From CBDDFS01 sp965227255 (GTDB lineage: Bacteria; Bacteroidota; Bacteroidia; Flavobacteriales_E; Vicingaceae): a DNA stretch of 64,000 bases. The stretch spans positions 1,426,001 to 1,490,000 of the forward strand of contig CBDDFS010000002.1 of the NCBI GenBank assembly GCA_965227255.1, read 5' to 3'. Made by a program: the position numbers and the translations under genes. This document shows positions 35,899 through 44,375 of this stretch, piece by piece (position 1 is the stretch's first letter; every line of letters starts with the position of its first letter). The notes under the pieces were generated by a model. The model was not told where the DNA came from. It saw only the letters and a program-made list of their open reading frames with translations, and searched no databases.

Positions 35899-37091
35899 AC
35901 TTTAATCTCGGACTTCAAAGAATCCTGTATTTGAGAAGAGACCTTATTGAATCGATAATGATCTTCGAAGAGTCTGCGGGCATTTCTTGATAGTTTATCT
36001 CTTAGCTCCTCGTTTCCCAGAAGCATTTTAATATGTTCCTGCATTTCTTCAGCCGAATCACTTATCATCATATGTTCTGCATGAATTGCCGGAATTCCCA
36101 TAACTCCTCTTTTTGTGCAAACGATCACCTTGCCCATAGCAAGTGCCTGGATAAGCTTAATTCGTATGCCACTTCCGGAAAGCACTGGTACGATCATTAT
36201 TTCATATTGATTGTAGAACTCATTCGCATCCTTTACCTCTTGGTGTATGGTCACCCCATTGATTGCTTTTAGGCCTGATTTTCCGATCGATTTCCCACCT
36301 AAATGAAACTCCGATTGAGGATAAGCACTAATTACGGCAGGCCATACTTGGGCAAGGAACCATTCTAAACCTTCCACATTCGGTCCCCAATCCATAGCTC
36401 CCAAATGAAATAGAGTATTGCTCTTCGGTTTTTTAGTATCACGTTCTTTATCCATCGAGAAAGGTATGTTTTTAACCTTTTCTTCCTGGCCGATGGTGTT
36501 TTTGATGACTACGCTGTCAAATGAGCTAATTGACCATATTACATCACTCTGTCTCCAGATCTTTTCTTCAAACTTTTGCAGTTTTCCTGCTTGCTTGGAG
36601 ATATAATAGGCCTTCAGTTTGCTGCTTTCAGTTTTGGCCTGTTGTTTGAAAATATAATGTTCAAGGTTATGAGATCGATAAATGATCTCAGCATTTGATT
36701 GTTTGCGAATATCTTCTAGATAAAATGCCGTCATCAGTCCATCCAGAATGATTGCGTCATACGTTTCACTTTCAAGAATTTCGAGCAACCTATCTTTAAA
36801 ATCCCTTCGATAGAACCTTAACATCTGCACCCCGGCTTCTTTTCTGATTGAACCGAGGAAAAGATTCAAAGGATTAAAAGAGGTGTTGATGTATATATGC
36901 TCAATATCTGTTCTTTCAGCATAATCCGGGTCAATCTCATCCTTAAGGAAAGGATGTTTGTCTGTTGAAATGCAAAGCACTTTTAATTCTGCACCAATAG
37001 AAAGGAGATTTTGACTAAGTTGAAAACTGGCCAGACAACCACCATCGACCGGAGGGCTCGGAGGTTTGGGGCATATCTGCAATATTTTCAT
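35895..37091 (-). CDS. Glycosyltransferase family 4 enzyme
   Basis: A 398-residue GT-B enzyme: N-terminal MKILQICPKPPSPPVDGGCLA, then LGAMDWGPNVEGLEWFLAQVWP, VHQEVKDANEFYNQYEIMIVP and donor motif GSGIRIKLIQALAMGKVIVCT. It is similar in layout to its neighbour but clearly diverged. It overlaps the LptF/G gene and the second GT4 gene by four bases each. Confidence 0.9.
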   Translation of the reverse strand: MKILQICPKPPSPPVDGGCLASFQLSQNLLSIGAELKVLCISTDKHPFLKDEIDPDYAERTDIEHIYINTSFNPLNLFLGSIRKEAGVQMLRFYRRDFKDRLLEILESETYDAIILDGLMTAFYLEDIRKQSNAEIIYRSHNLEHYIFKQQAKTESSKLKAYYISKQAGKLQKFEEKIWRQSDVIWSISSFDSVVIKNTIGQEEKVKNIPFSMDKERDTKKPKSNTLFHLGAMDWGPNVEGLEWFLAQVWPAVISAYPQSEFHLGGKSIGKSGLKAINGVTIHQEVKDANEFYNQYEIMIVPVLSGSGIRIKLIQALAMGKVIVCTKRGVMGIPAIHAEHMMISDSAEEMQEHIKMLLGNEELRDKLSRNARRLFEDHYRFNKVSSQIQDSLKSEIKV

Positions 37092-38626
37092 TTCTTATTG
37101 TCCTTTTTGGGCATAAACTTTTTGAAGAATCCAGCATAAGCCGATAAATCCAACAAGGTAGAATCGGTTGTGGCTTTGTAGGTAATAAACAAACCAACTG
37201 GTGTAAGTACCATAGATGCAATCCACATTCCAAATGCAGGATCTACCACCATTTCCTTGGAAAGTTTTTCTCCTGTGATATTAAGGATGTGAAAAATGAT
37301 GAAGAAGATGATGGAAACTACAACCGGCATTCCAAGTCCACCTTTTCTGATAATAGATCCCAAAGGAGCACCAATCAGGAAAAGTACAATACAGGCATAA
37401 GACAGCGTAAGTTTTTTGTGCCACTGAACAACATGTTTGACTATCATTATGTCTCTTTCTTCTTTTTCCAAAACTGCAGCATTCGATCTGGTTTTCATGC
37501 CACGACTTGAATTGATGGCGTGATTAAAAATAGACATTCGTTGTTGTCGAGTCAATGAAGCAAGAAGTGCGTAAGGATCATAATCTTCAGGGATTTCCAC
37601 CTTCATTTTCTTCTTTTTATTTTCCACTTCTTTCTCTCTTTGTTCAGGAGTTTTTATAGCTTTTGGTTTGACATTGGCATTAAGAGATTTCTTTTTTCTT
37701 CGAATTTCTTCTGCGTCGTCGTCTCTAGTCACTTCGAAAGAATTGCGGATGCCCTTCTTGTAGAAATCAAGTCTTATTTCATTTAAACTTTCAAGTGTAT
37801 CTACGGCTTCTACCAATTGTCTCAGGTTTAGCATTTCGTAATGACTCTTGAACAGGTCTTCGTCAGTTCGGTTCAATTGAAATTGTGACATATCTATTCG
37901 AATCACCTTTTCTTTGAATTTATTCTTCGTGTGTCGGTATAGATTACCTGATTTCTTCTTATCGACCTGATCATCGTATCCATAGCCATCATAGAGTGTA
38001 ATTTCCAGGAAGCGATTGTCCTGGACATTTTCCATTTTGCCCGATTTAGCGATAATGACCTTCCGGTTTCCTTTTTTTTCTGAGTGATCGTAAATCATTA
38101 CCTCTGATAAATGATCCACATCATCGATGGTTTTTTTCTCATGGACTTTGATGGTAAATCCTTCAATCTCATTATAAAATATTCCGGGAAGAATGTTCAC
38201 AGCGGGTTTTTGCTGCATAATGTCATACAACAGGGATCGCATCTTGAGATTAGCAACGGGAAGCACATAATTCGAGAACATGAAAGCTACCATGCTCAGA
38301 ATCAAGATGAGAAAAGCAAGCGGTCTCATGACCTTTTGAAGAGAGATGCCGGCAGATTTGAAGGCCACCAGTTCGTAATTTTCGCCGAGGTTACCGAAGG
38401 TCATTAGAGAGGATAAGAGGACGGCCAGAGGTAATGCCAGAGGAACCATGCTGGCTGATGTGTAGAAAAGCAATTCCGCAATTACAGTAAATTCCAATCC
38501 CTTTCCAACAAGATCTTCAATGTACTTCCACACGAATTGCATCATCAGCACAAAAACTGCGATGAAAAAGGTGAGTGTGAAAGGTCCGAAAAAGGACTTT
38601 AAAACGAATAAGGATGATTTTTTCAT
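37088..38626 (-). CDS. LptF/LptG-family permease
   Basis: A 512-residue permease with three N-terminal membrane helices (about 10-30, 52-75 and 100-122), a large periplasmic jelly-roll domain, and three C-terminal helices (about 408-425, 432-450 and 465-484). The motif FKSAGISLQKVMRP after TM2 is typical of YjgP/YjgQ proteins. The periplasmic domain includes a Lys/Glu-rich insert at about 301-345 with runs such as RRKKK and NKKKKMK. LptF/G moves LPS from the inner membrane to LptC/A. Only one is here; its partner must lie elsewhere. Confidence 0.9.
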   Translation of the reverse strand: MKKSSLFVLKSFFGPFTLTFFIAVFVLMMQFVWKYIEDLVGKGLEFTVIAELLFYTSASMVPLALPLAVLLSSLMTFGNLGENYELVAFKSAGISLQKVMRPLAFLILILSMVAFMFSNYVLPVANLKMRSLLYDIMQQKPAVNILPGIFYNEIEGFTIKVHEKKTIDDVDHLSEVMIYDHSEKKGNRKVIIAKSGKMENVQDNRFLEITLYDGYGYDDQVDKKKSGNLYRHTKNKFKEKVIRIDMSQFQLNRTDEDLFKSHYEMLNLRQLVEAVDTLESLNEIRLDFYKKGIRNSFEVTRDDDAEEIRRKKKSLNANVKPKAIKTPEQREKEVENKKKKMKVEIPEDYDPYALLASLTRQQRMSIFNHAINSSRGMKTRSNAAVLEKEERDIMIVKHVVQWHKKLTLSYACIVLFLIGAPLGSIIRKGGLGMPVVVSIIFFIIFHILNITGEKLSKEMVVDPAFGMWIASMVLTPVGLFITYKATTDSTLLDLSAYAGFFKKFMPKKDNKK

Positions 38627-38667
38627 GAAAGATGTTGTCCGATTTCTAGGTCAACCTTCAGGATAAA

Positions 38668-39051
38668 TCAAGAACCCATATGAGAAAGCAAGGTCTGAAC
38701 CTGACTGTCCCAGAGAAGTTTCGCTTCTTCCATTTCATCATCCTCGGCATAATCCGTGATGATGAGCGAAACGTCTTCAGTTAAATCATCTATCTCAATG
38801 CGAAACTCGAAGTAAGATTCGTCATCTTCGCTGTTCTCCCACTTGAACCGAATATGCTGATTCGGTCTTTTAGAGACAAGATTGGCAACCTCGTCGCTGC
38901 CTTCCCAAAAGAAAGTATATTTCTCTCCCCTCGAATTCACGTCATCGGCAAACCACTCTGAAAGTCCGCTGGGTGATGACAGAAAATTGTACAATAACTT
39001 TGGTGAAGCCTTCACCACGTATTCCAATTGATACTTCGTTTTATCTGACAT
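38668..39051 (-). CDS. START-like (SRPBCC) domain protein
   Basis: A 127-residue single-domain protein: KYQLEYVVKASPKLLYNFLSSPSGLSEWFADDV is the opening of the START/AHSA1-like fold, with ligand-cavity strands IRFKWENSEDDESYFEFRIEI. Cytoplasmic; the ligand is not known. It has a candidate promoter (TATATTG at 39091-39085) and leads into the LptF/G-glycosyltransferase operon with a 41-base gap. Confidence 0.82.
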   Translation of the reverse strand: MSDKTKYQLEYVVKASPKLLYNFLSSPSGLSEWFADDVNSRGEKYTFFWEGSDEVANLVSKRPNQHIRFKWENSEDDESYFEFRIEIDDLTEDVSLIITDYAEDDEMEEAKLLWDSQVQTLLSHMGS

Positions 39052-39084
39052 AAATGAATAATTGGCTTCTTACCGTTGGACGTG

Positions 39085-39091
39085 CAATATA
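39085..39091 (-). promoter_or_regulatory. -7-like box of the START-like gene
   Basis: The minus strand reads TATATTG followed by C, 33 bases before the ATG at 39051. It is the same string as before the barrel gene at 18704. Confidence 0.35.
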
Positions 39092-39159
39092 AGAAATTTC
39101 TCGTATAAAATCTGAAGTAGGGCTGATGTCTAAGTTTCAGTAAATCAGCACTTTAATCA

Positions 39160-40929
39160 TCAGTTTTCCTCATCCTGATAAATGTCATTTACCAGGTCTT
39201 TATATTTCTCCAATATTACCTTCCTCCTGAGCTTCAGTGTAGGTGTGACTTCCCCACCATCAATTGACCAAACATTTCCTGTTAAACGATGCTTTTTGAT
39301 CTTTTCGTATTGAGCGAAATCAACATTGTGTTTCTCAACTTCATTGCCAATCCGTGCAATGATCTTATCATTTTTTATGATCTCTTCATTGGAAGTAAAA
39401 GGGATATTCTTCCTTTCACAGTATTCCTTCAGGAATTCAAAATTAGGTTGTATCAATGCTGCGGGATGTTTTCGGTTTTCACCTATCACCATGATCTGCT
39501 CAATAAACATCGACTCTTTCAATTTATTCTCCATCATTTGAGGAGCAATGTATTTTCCTCCAGATGTCTTGAAGATTTCTTTCTTCCGGTCCGTTATTTT
39601 CAAGAAGTTGTCATCATCCAATTCACCAATGTCTCCTGTATGCAACCATCCATCTTCAGAGATGGTTTCTTTCGTTGCTTCTTCGTTCTTGTAGTAACCA
39701 ACCATGATATTTGGACCCCTGGCAAGAATTTCTCCATCTTCGGCAATTTTTACTTCCACATTGGATAACGGACGACCAACGGTTCCGATCTTAATTCCAT
39801 TGTCATCTGCACAATTCACTGAAATTACCAGCGCAGATTCGGTGAGGCCATAACCTTCTCTGATAGGCACGCCGGCCGCCAGGAAAATACGGATCAATCT
39901 TGGATTTAATGCTGCACTTCCGGATGCAACGGCCAGTGTATTTCCACCTAAAGCTTCTCGCCACTTGCTGAATATAAGCTTGTCTGCAATAGACAATCGG
40001 AACTTGTACCATGCACTTTTTCCCTCCAATTCATATTCTTCTGCAAGATCAAGTGCCCAGAAAAAGAGTGCTTTCTTAATACCTGTCAATTCACTTCCTT
40101 TCGCTACAATTCGGTCATAGATTTTCTCAAGTAAACGCGGCACACAAGTAAATACATGGGGCTTTACGTCTCTGATGTTGTCTCCAATTGTATCAATGGA
40201 CTCGGCATTATAGATAGATACACCATTGTAGATGTATAAATAGCACACCATCCTCTCGTAAACGTGACAAATAGGTAAGAAACTGAGTGATTTTGAATTT
40301 TCATCACATGGCAGTCTTTCTTTGGAGGCTATCACATTGTTGACAAGATTCTTATGGGAAATCATCACACCCTTTGGAACTCCTGTAGTTCCGGAGGTGT
40401 AAATCAAGGTAGCCAGATCATCTTCAACAATGGTTTTCTTGATATCTTCAACCTTTGAATAATCATCTGATTTTTTGCATAGCGTTGTCCAGTGCTTACA
40501 ATCACTTAGATTATTGAAACAATATATGTCCTCAAGGCTGGCAACATCTTTCTTGACATTGCTAATCTTTTTCAGCAGATCCTCATCAGAAACAAAGGCC
40601 AATTTAACCTCGGCATTGTTCATGATGTAAGCGTAATCTTCTTCAGTAATTGTCGGATAAATAGGCACATTAATTACACCAATCTGAAGCATGGCGAGGT
40701 CTGCCACGTGCCATTCAGGTCTGTTGTTACTCACAATGGCTACCTTGTCGCCTTTTTTAAGGCCCAGTTCTAACAATCCTAAACTCAGCTGGTTAGCTGT
40801 GTCGAGAAATTCTTCCATGGAATAACCCTTCCATTCGCCATCCACTTTGGCCATCAAGGCATCTTTTTGTGGATAATGATCCATCTGATACTGATGCAGA
40901 TCAAAGATCAGTTTCAATTCCTTACTCAT
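39160..40929 (-). CDS. Long-chain fatty acid-CoA ligase (AMP-forming)
   Basis: A 589-residue acyl-CoA synthetase. Motifs include the P-loop LIYTSGTTGVPKGVMISH, the A5-like YGLTESALV, the A7/A8 pair GWLHTGDIGELDDD and ITDRKKEIFKTSGGKYIAP, and the catalytic Lys region TPTLKLRRKVI near the end. It belongs to the FadD15-like type common in Bacteroidota. It activates fatty acids for degradation or lipid use at the cytoplasmic face of the membrane. TATATTTA at 40957-40950 may be its -7 box. Confidence 0.94.
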   Translation of the reverse strand: MSKELKLIFDLHQYQMDHYPQKDALMAKVDGEWKGYSMEEFLDTANQLSLGLLELGLKKGDKVAIVSNNRPEWHVADLAMLQIGVINVPIYPTITEEDYAYIMNNAEVKLAFVSDEDLLKKISNVKKDVASLEDIYCFNNLSDCKHWTTLCKKSDDYSKVEDIKKTIVEDDLATLIYTSGTTGVPKGVMISHKNLVNNVIASKERLPCDENSKSLSFLPICHVYERMVCYLYIYNGVSIYNAESIDTIGDNIRDVKPHVFTCVPRLLEKIYDRIVAKGSELTGIKKALFFWALDLAEEYELEGKSAWYKFRLSIADKLIFSKWREALGGNTLAVASGSAALNPRLIRIFLAAGVPIREGYGLTESALVISVNCADDNGIKIGTVGRPLSNVEVKIAEDGEILARGPNIMVGYYKNEEATKETISEDGWLHTGDIGELDDDNFLKITDRKKEIFKTSGGKYIAPQMMENKLKESMFIEQIMVIGENRKHPAALIQPNFEFLKEYCERKNIPFTSNEEIIKNDKIIARIGNEVEKHNVDFAQYEKIKKHRLTGNVWSIDGGEVTPTLKLRRKVILEKYKDLVNDIYQDEEN

Positions 40930-40949
40930 AGTAGAAGATTAGCTTTCAG

Positions 40950-40957
40950 TAAATATA
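40950..40957 (-). promoter_or_regulatory. Possible -7 box of the acyl-CoA ligase gene
   Basis: The minus strand reads TATATTTA, one mismatch from TAnnTTTG, 20 bases before the ATG at 40929. Confidence 0.35.
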
Positions 40958-40979
40958 ACGCACAAAAAAGAAAATTTGT

Positions 40980-42617
40980 TTATTTTTTTTCTCTTTCGAA
41001 GACCTTGACACCATTGATATATGTGGAAAGGACTTGGTAATTATTGAAATTATCCGCGTTCAGATCCTTCAGATCTCTGTTGAATATAACAAAATCAGCT
41101 TTTTTCCCTTTTTCAAGACTTCCTTTTGTTTCTTCTTCAAAGTTGGCAATGGCTGCCCAAATTGTCACTCCGCGAATGCATTCTTCAAAGCTTAAGCTTT
41201 CTTCCATTTGAAAGCCACCTTCGGGTTCTCCCTCAAGGTCTGTTCGTCTCATTCCGGCAAGAAGAGTCTTTAAAGGATCAATGTCCTCAACCGGGAAATC
41301 TGTACCCAGAGCAAGCATTCCATTTTGTTTCAGCAAACTCTTGTATGCATAGGCCCCTCTCATCCTTTCATCACCTAGTCTTTCGTCGGCCCAGTCCATG
41401 TCAGAAGTGGCATGAGTAGGCTGAACACTCGGAATAATGTTAAAGTCACCATAAAGGTGGAGGTCCGCAGGATCTACAACCTGTGAATGTTCTATTCTCC
41501 AACGCCGGTCATTATTACCTTTTAGTAATTCAGCATATAAATTCAAAACATCGTGAACGGCCTGATCTCCAATGGCATGTGTATTCATTTGAAAGCCTTT
41601 CTCAAGAATTTTAATGCCCACAGATCTCATGGTATCGATTGATGTCAACGTCAATCCCTTGTTTCCATGATCGTCAGTATATTCTTCTTTCAAATTTGCT
41701 CCTCTTGACCCAAGAGCCCCATCGGCATAGAATTTAAATGAGGTAATGCTTAGATTTTCATCCTTATAAGCACCCTTCAAAAGGAAGGTAGATGTATTCC
41801 TTTTGTTTGGATTAAGCATTGCGTACATCTTGATCTTCAGCTTATCATTCTTGTACCAGTCGAAGTAGATCATTGCGTCTTCATAATCTACACCTGCATC
41901 GCAAACAGAAGTTAGGCCTTTTTCAATACAATTCTGCTCGGCTTGCTTTGCCAGATATAATTTCTGAGCCACATTGTTTTCAGGAATCAATTCTGTAACT
42001 AGATCCACGGCGTTGTCAATGAGAATACCGGTACATTTACCATCCTTGACTTCAATAACACCTCCTTCAACTTTTGTATTCGCATCTATTCCTGCAAGAT
42101 CAAGCACCTTTTGATTTACCAAGGCAGCATGCCCGTCTATTCTTCTAAGAACTACATTTCTATGTCCCAAATTCTCATCAAGCCAGGATTTTTCAGGAAA
42201 TTCTTTCTCGTCCCACAGTGTCTGGTCCCATCCTCTGCCAACGATCCATTCTATGTCTTTGTTTTTATCGAACTCAGCAACTCGATTAAACATTTCCTCC
42301 GGACTCATACAACCAATCAGGTTTACTCGATTCAGATTGGTTGCGTATCCCATGAAATGACTATGTGCGTCAATGAATCCAGGATAAATGAAGGATTTCG
42401 ATGCATCAATCATATGTTCTGAAGAATACTTATTCAGTATCTGATGTTCCGGACCTACCTCAACAATTTCGTCGCCGATGATTGCCATGGCTTCTGATAT
42501 CCCGAATTCTTCATTGACGGTATAGATATTCGCATTGTGTACGATCAGGTCTACTTTTTCTTTAGTCATACAACTAGATAAAGTTACAGAGAGAAATATA
42601 AATGCTAAAAGTCTCAT
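40980..42617 (-). CDS. YtcJ-like amidohydrolase lipoprotein
   Basis: A 545-residue metal-dependent hydrolase. The signal FIFLSVTLSSC puts the lipobox Cys at residue 16, so it is a lipoprotein. The metal motif DAHSHFMG follows IYPGF, and later GTDFPVEDIDPL and an N-terminal beta domain (LIVHNANIYTV) complete the YtcJ/AtzF-like amidohydrolase-3 family. The substrate is unknown. Its ATG overlaps the stop of the upstream membrane protein gene by four bases. Confidence 0.9.
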   Translation of the reverse strand: MRLLAFIFLSVTLSSCMTKEKVDLIVHNANIYTVNEEFGISEAMAIIGDEIVEVGPEHQILNKYSSEHMIDASKSFIYPGFIDAHSHFMGYATNLNRVNLIGCMSPEEMFNRVAEFDKNKDIEWIVGRGWDQTLWDEKEFPEKSWLDENLGHRNVVLRRIDGHAALVNQKVLDLAGIDANTKVEGGVIEVKDGKCTGILIDNAVDLVTELIPENNVAQKLYLAKQAEQNCIEKGLTSVCDAGVDYEDAMIYFDWYKNDKLKIKMYAMLNPNKRNTSTFLLKGAYKDENLSITSFKFYADGALGSRGANLKEEYTDDHGNKGLTLTSIDTMRSVGIKILEKGFQMNTHAIGDQAVHDVLNLYAELLKGNNDRRWRIEHSQVVDPADLHLYGDFNIIPSVQPTHATSDMDWADERLGDERMRGAYAYKSLLKQNGMLALGTDFPVEDIDPLKTLLAGMRRTDLEGEPEGGFQMEESLSFEECIRGVTIWAAIANFEEETKGSLEKGKKADFVIFNRDLKDLNADNFNNYQVLSTYINGVKVFEREKK

Positions 42618-43912
42618 GAAATTAGTTTAGAGGGCACGAATTTGCCGATTTTTTTGAAGTCGACCAGCGACAAAATGGCCAAAATGATAAATGGAAGAAT
42701 AACAATACGATATCTGACGATGGCACCTGATACCGGAGTCGTCCAACCGATTAATGCAGACAAGAGTAAAATGAAAAAAGTTGTCAAAAGGAAAGCAGCC
42801 GGATTCAATTTGAAGTCTTTTCGCCTGAAAATCCAGGCCAGTATTAGAAGTGTATATAGTCCCCATATTTCGATCATCGACAAAAATGAGAGGGCATTCA
42901 ATTCGTCTGTTGGAAATGGCCGAAAAAGAGCATTGATAATTGCTAAAGGAAGAGCCTTAATAAAAGAATAAGTGCTTGAGTCCAGATCGGGTATATAGAC
43001 CTGACTACCAGCTCCCATCCATTCGGCAAGACATTTAAACTCTGACTGCTTGAATGCAAGGATTTCTTTCACATCGAATTCCGGGAAGTAGATTCCAATG
43101 TTTAAAATCAGAGATATGAAAAAAATAGTAACGAGGAAAAAACGTAAAAATGAGGCATTGAAATCTTTTCCAATTGACCATAGGTAAGAAATGCTCAGTG
43201 GCAGAAGAATAAAAAGAATATAGATTTTACTCTGAGCGATAATAAGTGCGAATAGTAATAATGGGATCATGAATTTCCTCTTCTTCGTCAATTGAACTAA
43301 ACTGAAGAGATATCCGCCGAAACCTAACAGTAAAAGGTTTTCTTTCAGGATGCTGCTGGACCAAAATAGAAGTGAAGGCAGAAGAATAAGGCTCAGAAAC
43401 AATAACTTATCGGTTAGGTCACTAAATTCCTTGAAGACTTTAAATAAATACAAGAGTCCAAGAAATGAAATGAAATTTGCAAATAGCAGATGGGTATAGA
43501 TATTGCCCAAGCTGAATGGAAGAAGAATGGCATGAAAACGGATAATGAATCGATTGTCATTAAAATAAGGCAGACTCGGATTTCGATCCCAGAATCGACT
43601 TTCTAATAGATATTGTGAAGTAAGTACCTCTATATTTCCTATTCCTAAGACCAACTGGAGGTGGTCCTTTGTGGACTTATTTCTCACATCATCAATCAGT
43701 AAGGCATCGTCAAAATATTTGAATACGTCTGCCTCTTCTCTTACGGAGTAATAGTCTGAGTAAATCCATAAAAAACAGAAACCAACCACTACCTTGATTA
43801 AAAAGGCGGAAATGAGATAGGAGACTGAGATCTGCAGATTTCGGAAGAAAGGTAATCTCCATATCAGGAAGAGACTTAAAACAAGGAATGTGATAAAGGG
43901 TATCCAGATCAA
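42614..43912 (-). CDS. Polytopic membrane protein, unknown
   Basis: A 432-residue protein with about ten to twelve hydrophobic helices, separated by a larger loop near residues 85-135 (STKDHLQLVLGIGNIEVLT) and one near 275-310 with ECLAEWMG-like FKCLAEWMGAG. The layout resembles glycan polymerases or GT-C-type proteins, but no diagnostic motif is clear. The start is TTG 43912. It is translationally coupled to the amidohydrolase lipoprotein. Confidence 0.72.
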   Translation of the reverse strand: MIWIPFITFLVLSLFLIWRLPFFRNLQISVSYLISAFLIKVVVGFCFLWIYSDYYSVREEADVFKYFDDALLIDDVRNKSTKDHLQLVLGIGNIEVLTSQYLLESRFWDRNPSLPYFNDNRFIIRFHAILLPFSLGNIYTHLLFANFISFLGLLYLFKVFKEFSDLTDKLLFLSLILLPSLLFWSSSILKENLLLLGFGGYLFSLVQLTKKRKFMIPLLLFALIIAQSKIYILFILLPLSISYLWSIGKDFNASFLRFFLVTIFFISLILNIGIYFPEFDVKEILAFKQSEFKCLAEWMGAGSQVYIPDLDSSTYSFIKALPLAIINALFRPFPTDELNALSFLSMIEIWGLYTLLILAWIFRRKDFKLNPAAFLLTTFFILLLSALIGWTTPVSGAIVRYRIVILPFIILAILSLVDFKKIGKFVPSKLIS

Positions 43913-43973
43913 TTAAACCAGGTATTGGATTACTGTCTAAAAGTAGTGATTGCAAAGTAATGATCTATTTGCT

Positions 43974-44222
43974 TCACCTTTTCTTGCTCGCCTGTGCCAC
44001 CATGTAAATTAATAAGGCGAGGAATGAAAATTTGTAAATCTGCACAATGAAGTCATGAACGAAGTAGGGTAGAAGGGCCCAAACAACAAATCCAAGGCCG
44101 ATCAGAATACCAGTTCTTTGATTGTTTTTGACGACACCTTTTAGGTCATTTTTCGAAACAGATTCTTTTTTTTCTTCCGGATTCGATTGAGAGGAAAGAT
44201 CAGGCTTTTCACTATCCTTCAT
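43974..44222 (-). CDS. Small two-helix membrane protein
   Basis: An 82-residue protein: a charged Ser/Glu/Lys-rich N-terminus (1-35), then two hydrophobic segments (about 38-55 and 60-77), ending QASKKR. No family recognised. It is 61 bases upstream of the 42614 gene on the same strand and 153 bases from the purL start on the other strand. Confidence 0.65.
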   Translation of the reverse strand: MKDSEKPDLSSQSNPEEKKESVSKNDLKGVVKNNQRTGILIGLGFVVWALLPYFVHDFIVQIYKFSFLALLIYMVAQASKKR

Positions 44223-44340
44223 TGCTGTATTGTCTGGTATAATAAGTCATAATTCAGCTCTTTTCAATCCTTCTTTCAGTGATGTCAATAACTCAGCTAA
44301 AAATAGTCATTGCTTTATTATGAAGTCGGCCAGAGATGGT

Positions 44341-44348
44341 TAATTTTG
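44341..44348 (+). promoter_or_regulatory. -7 box of purL
   Basis: TAATTTTG is a perfect TAnnTTTG match, 27 bases before the ATG at 44376. It rules out the longer frame beginning at 44310, which would start before the promoter. Confidence 0.6.
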
Positions 44349-44375
44349 CCCCTCCACGAACAACATCAAAGTATC

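Noticed and set aside
39289..39768. A 159-codon plus-strand frame opposite the acyl-CoA ligase gene
   Set aside because: It lies wholly within the ligase, whose motifs are complete, and its translation is Phe/Leu/His rich without any pattern.
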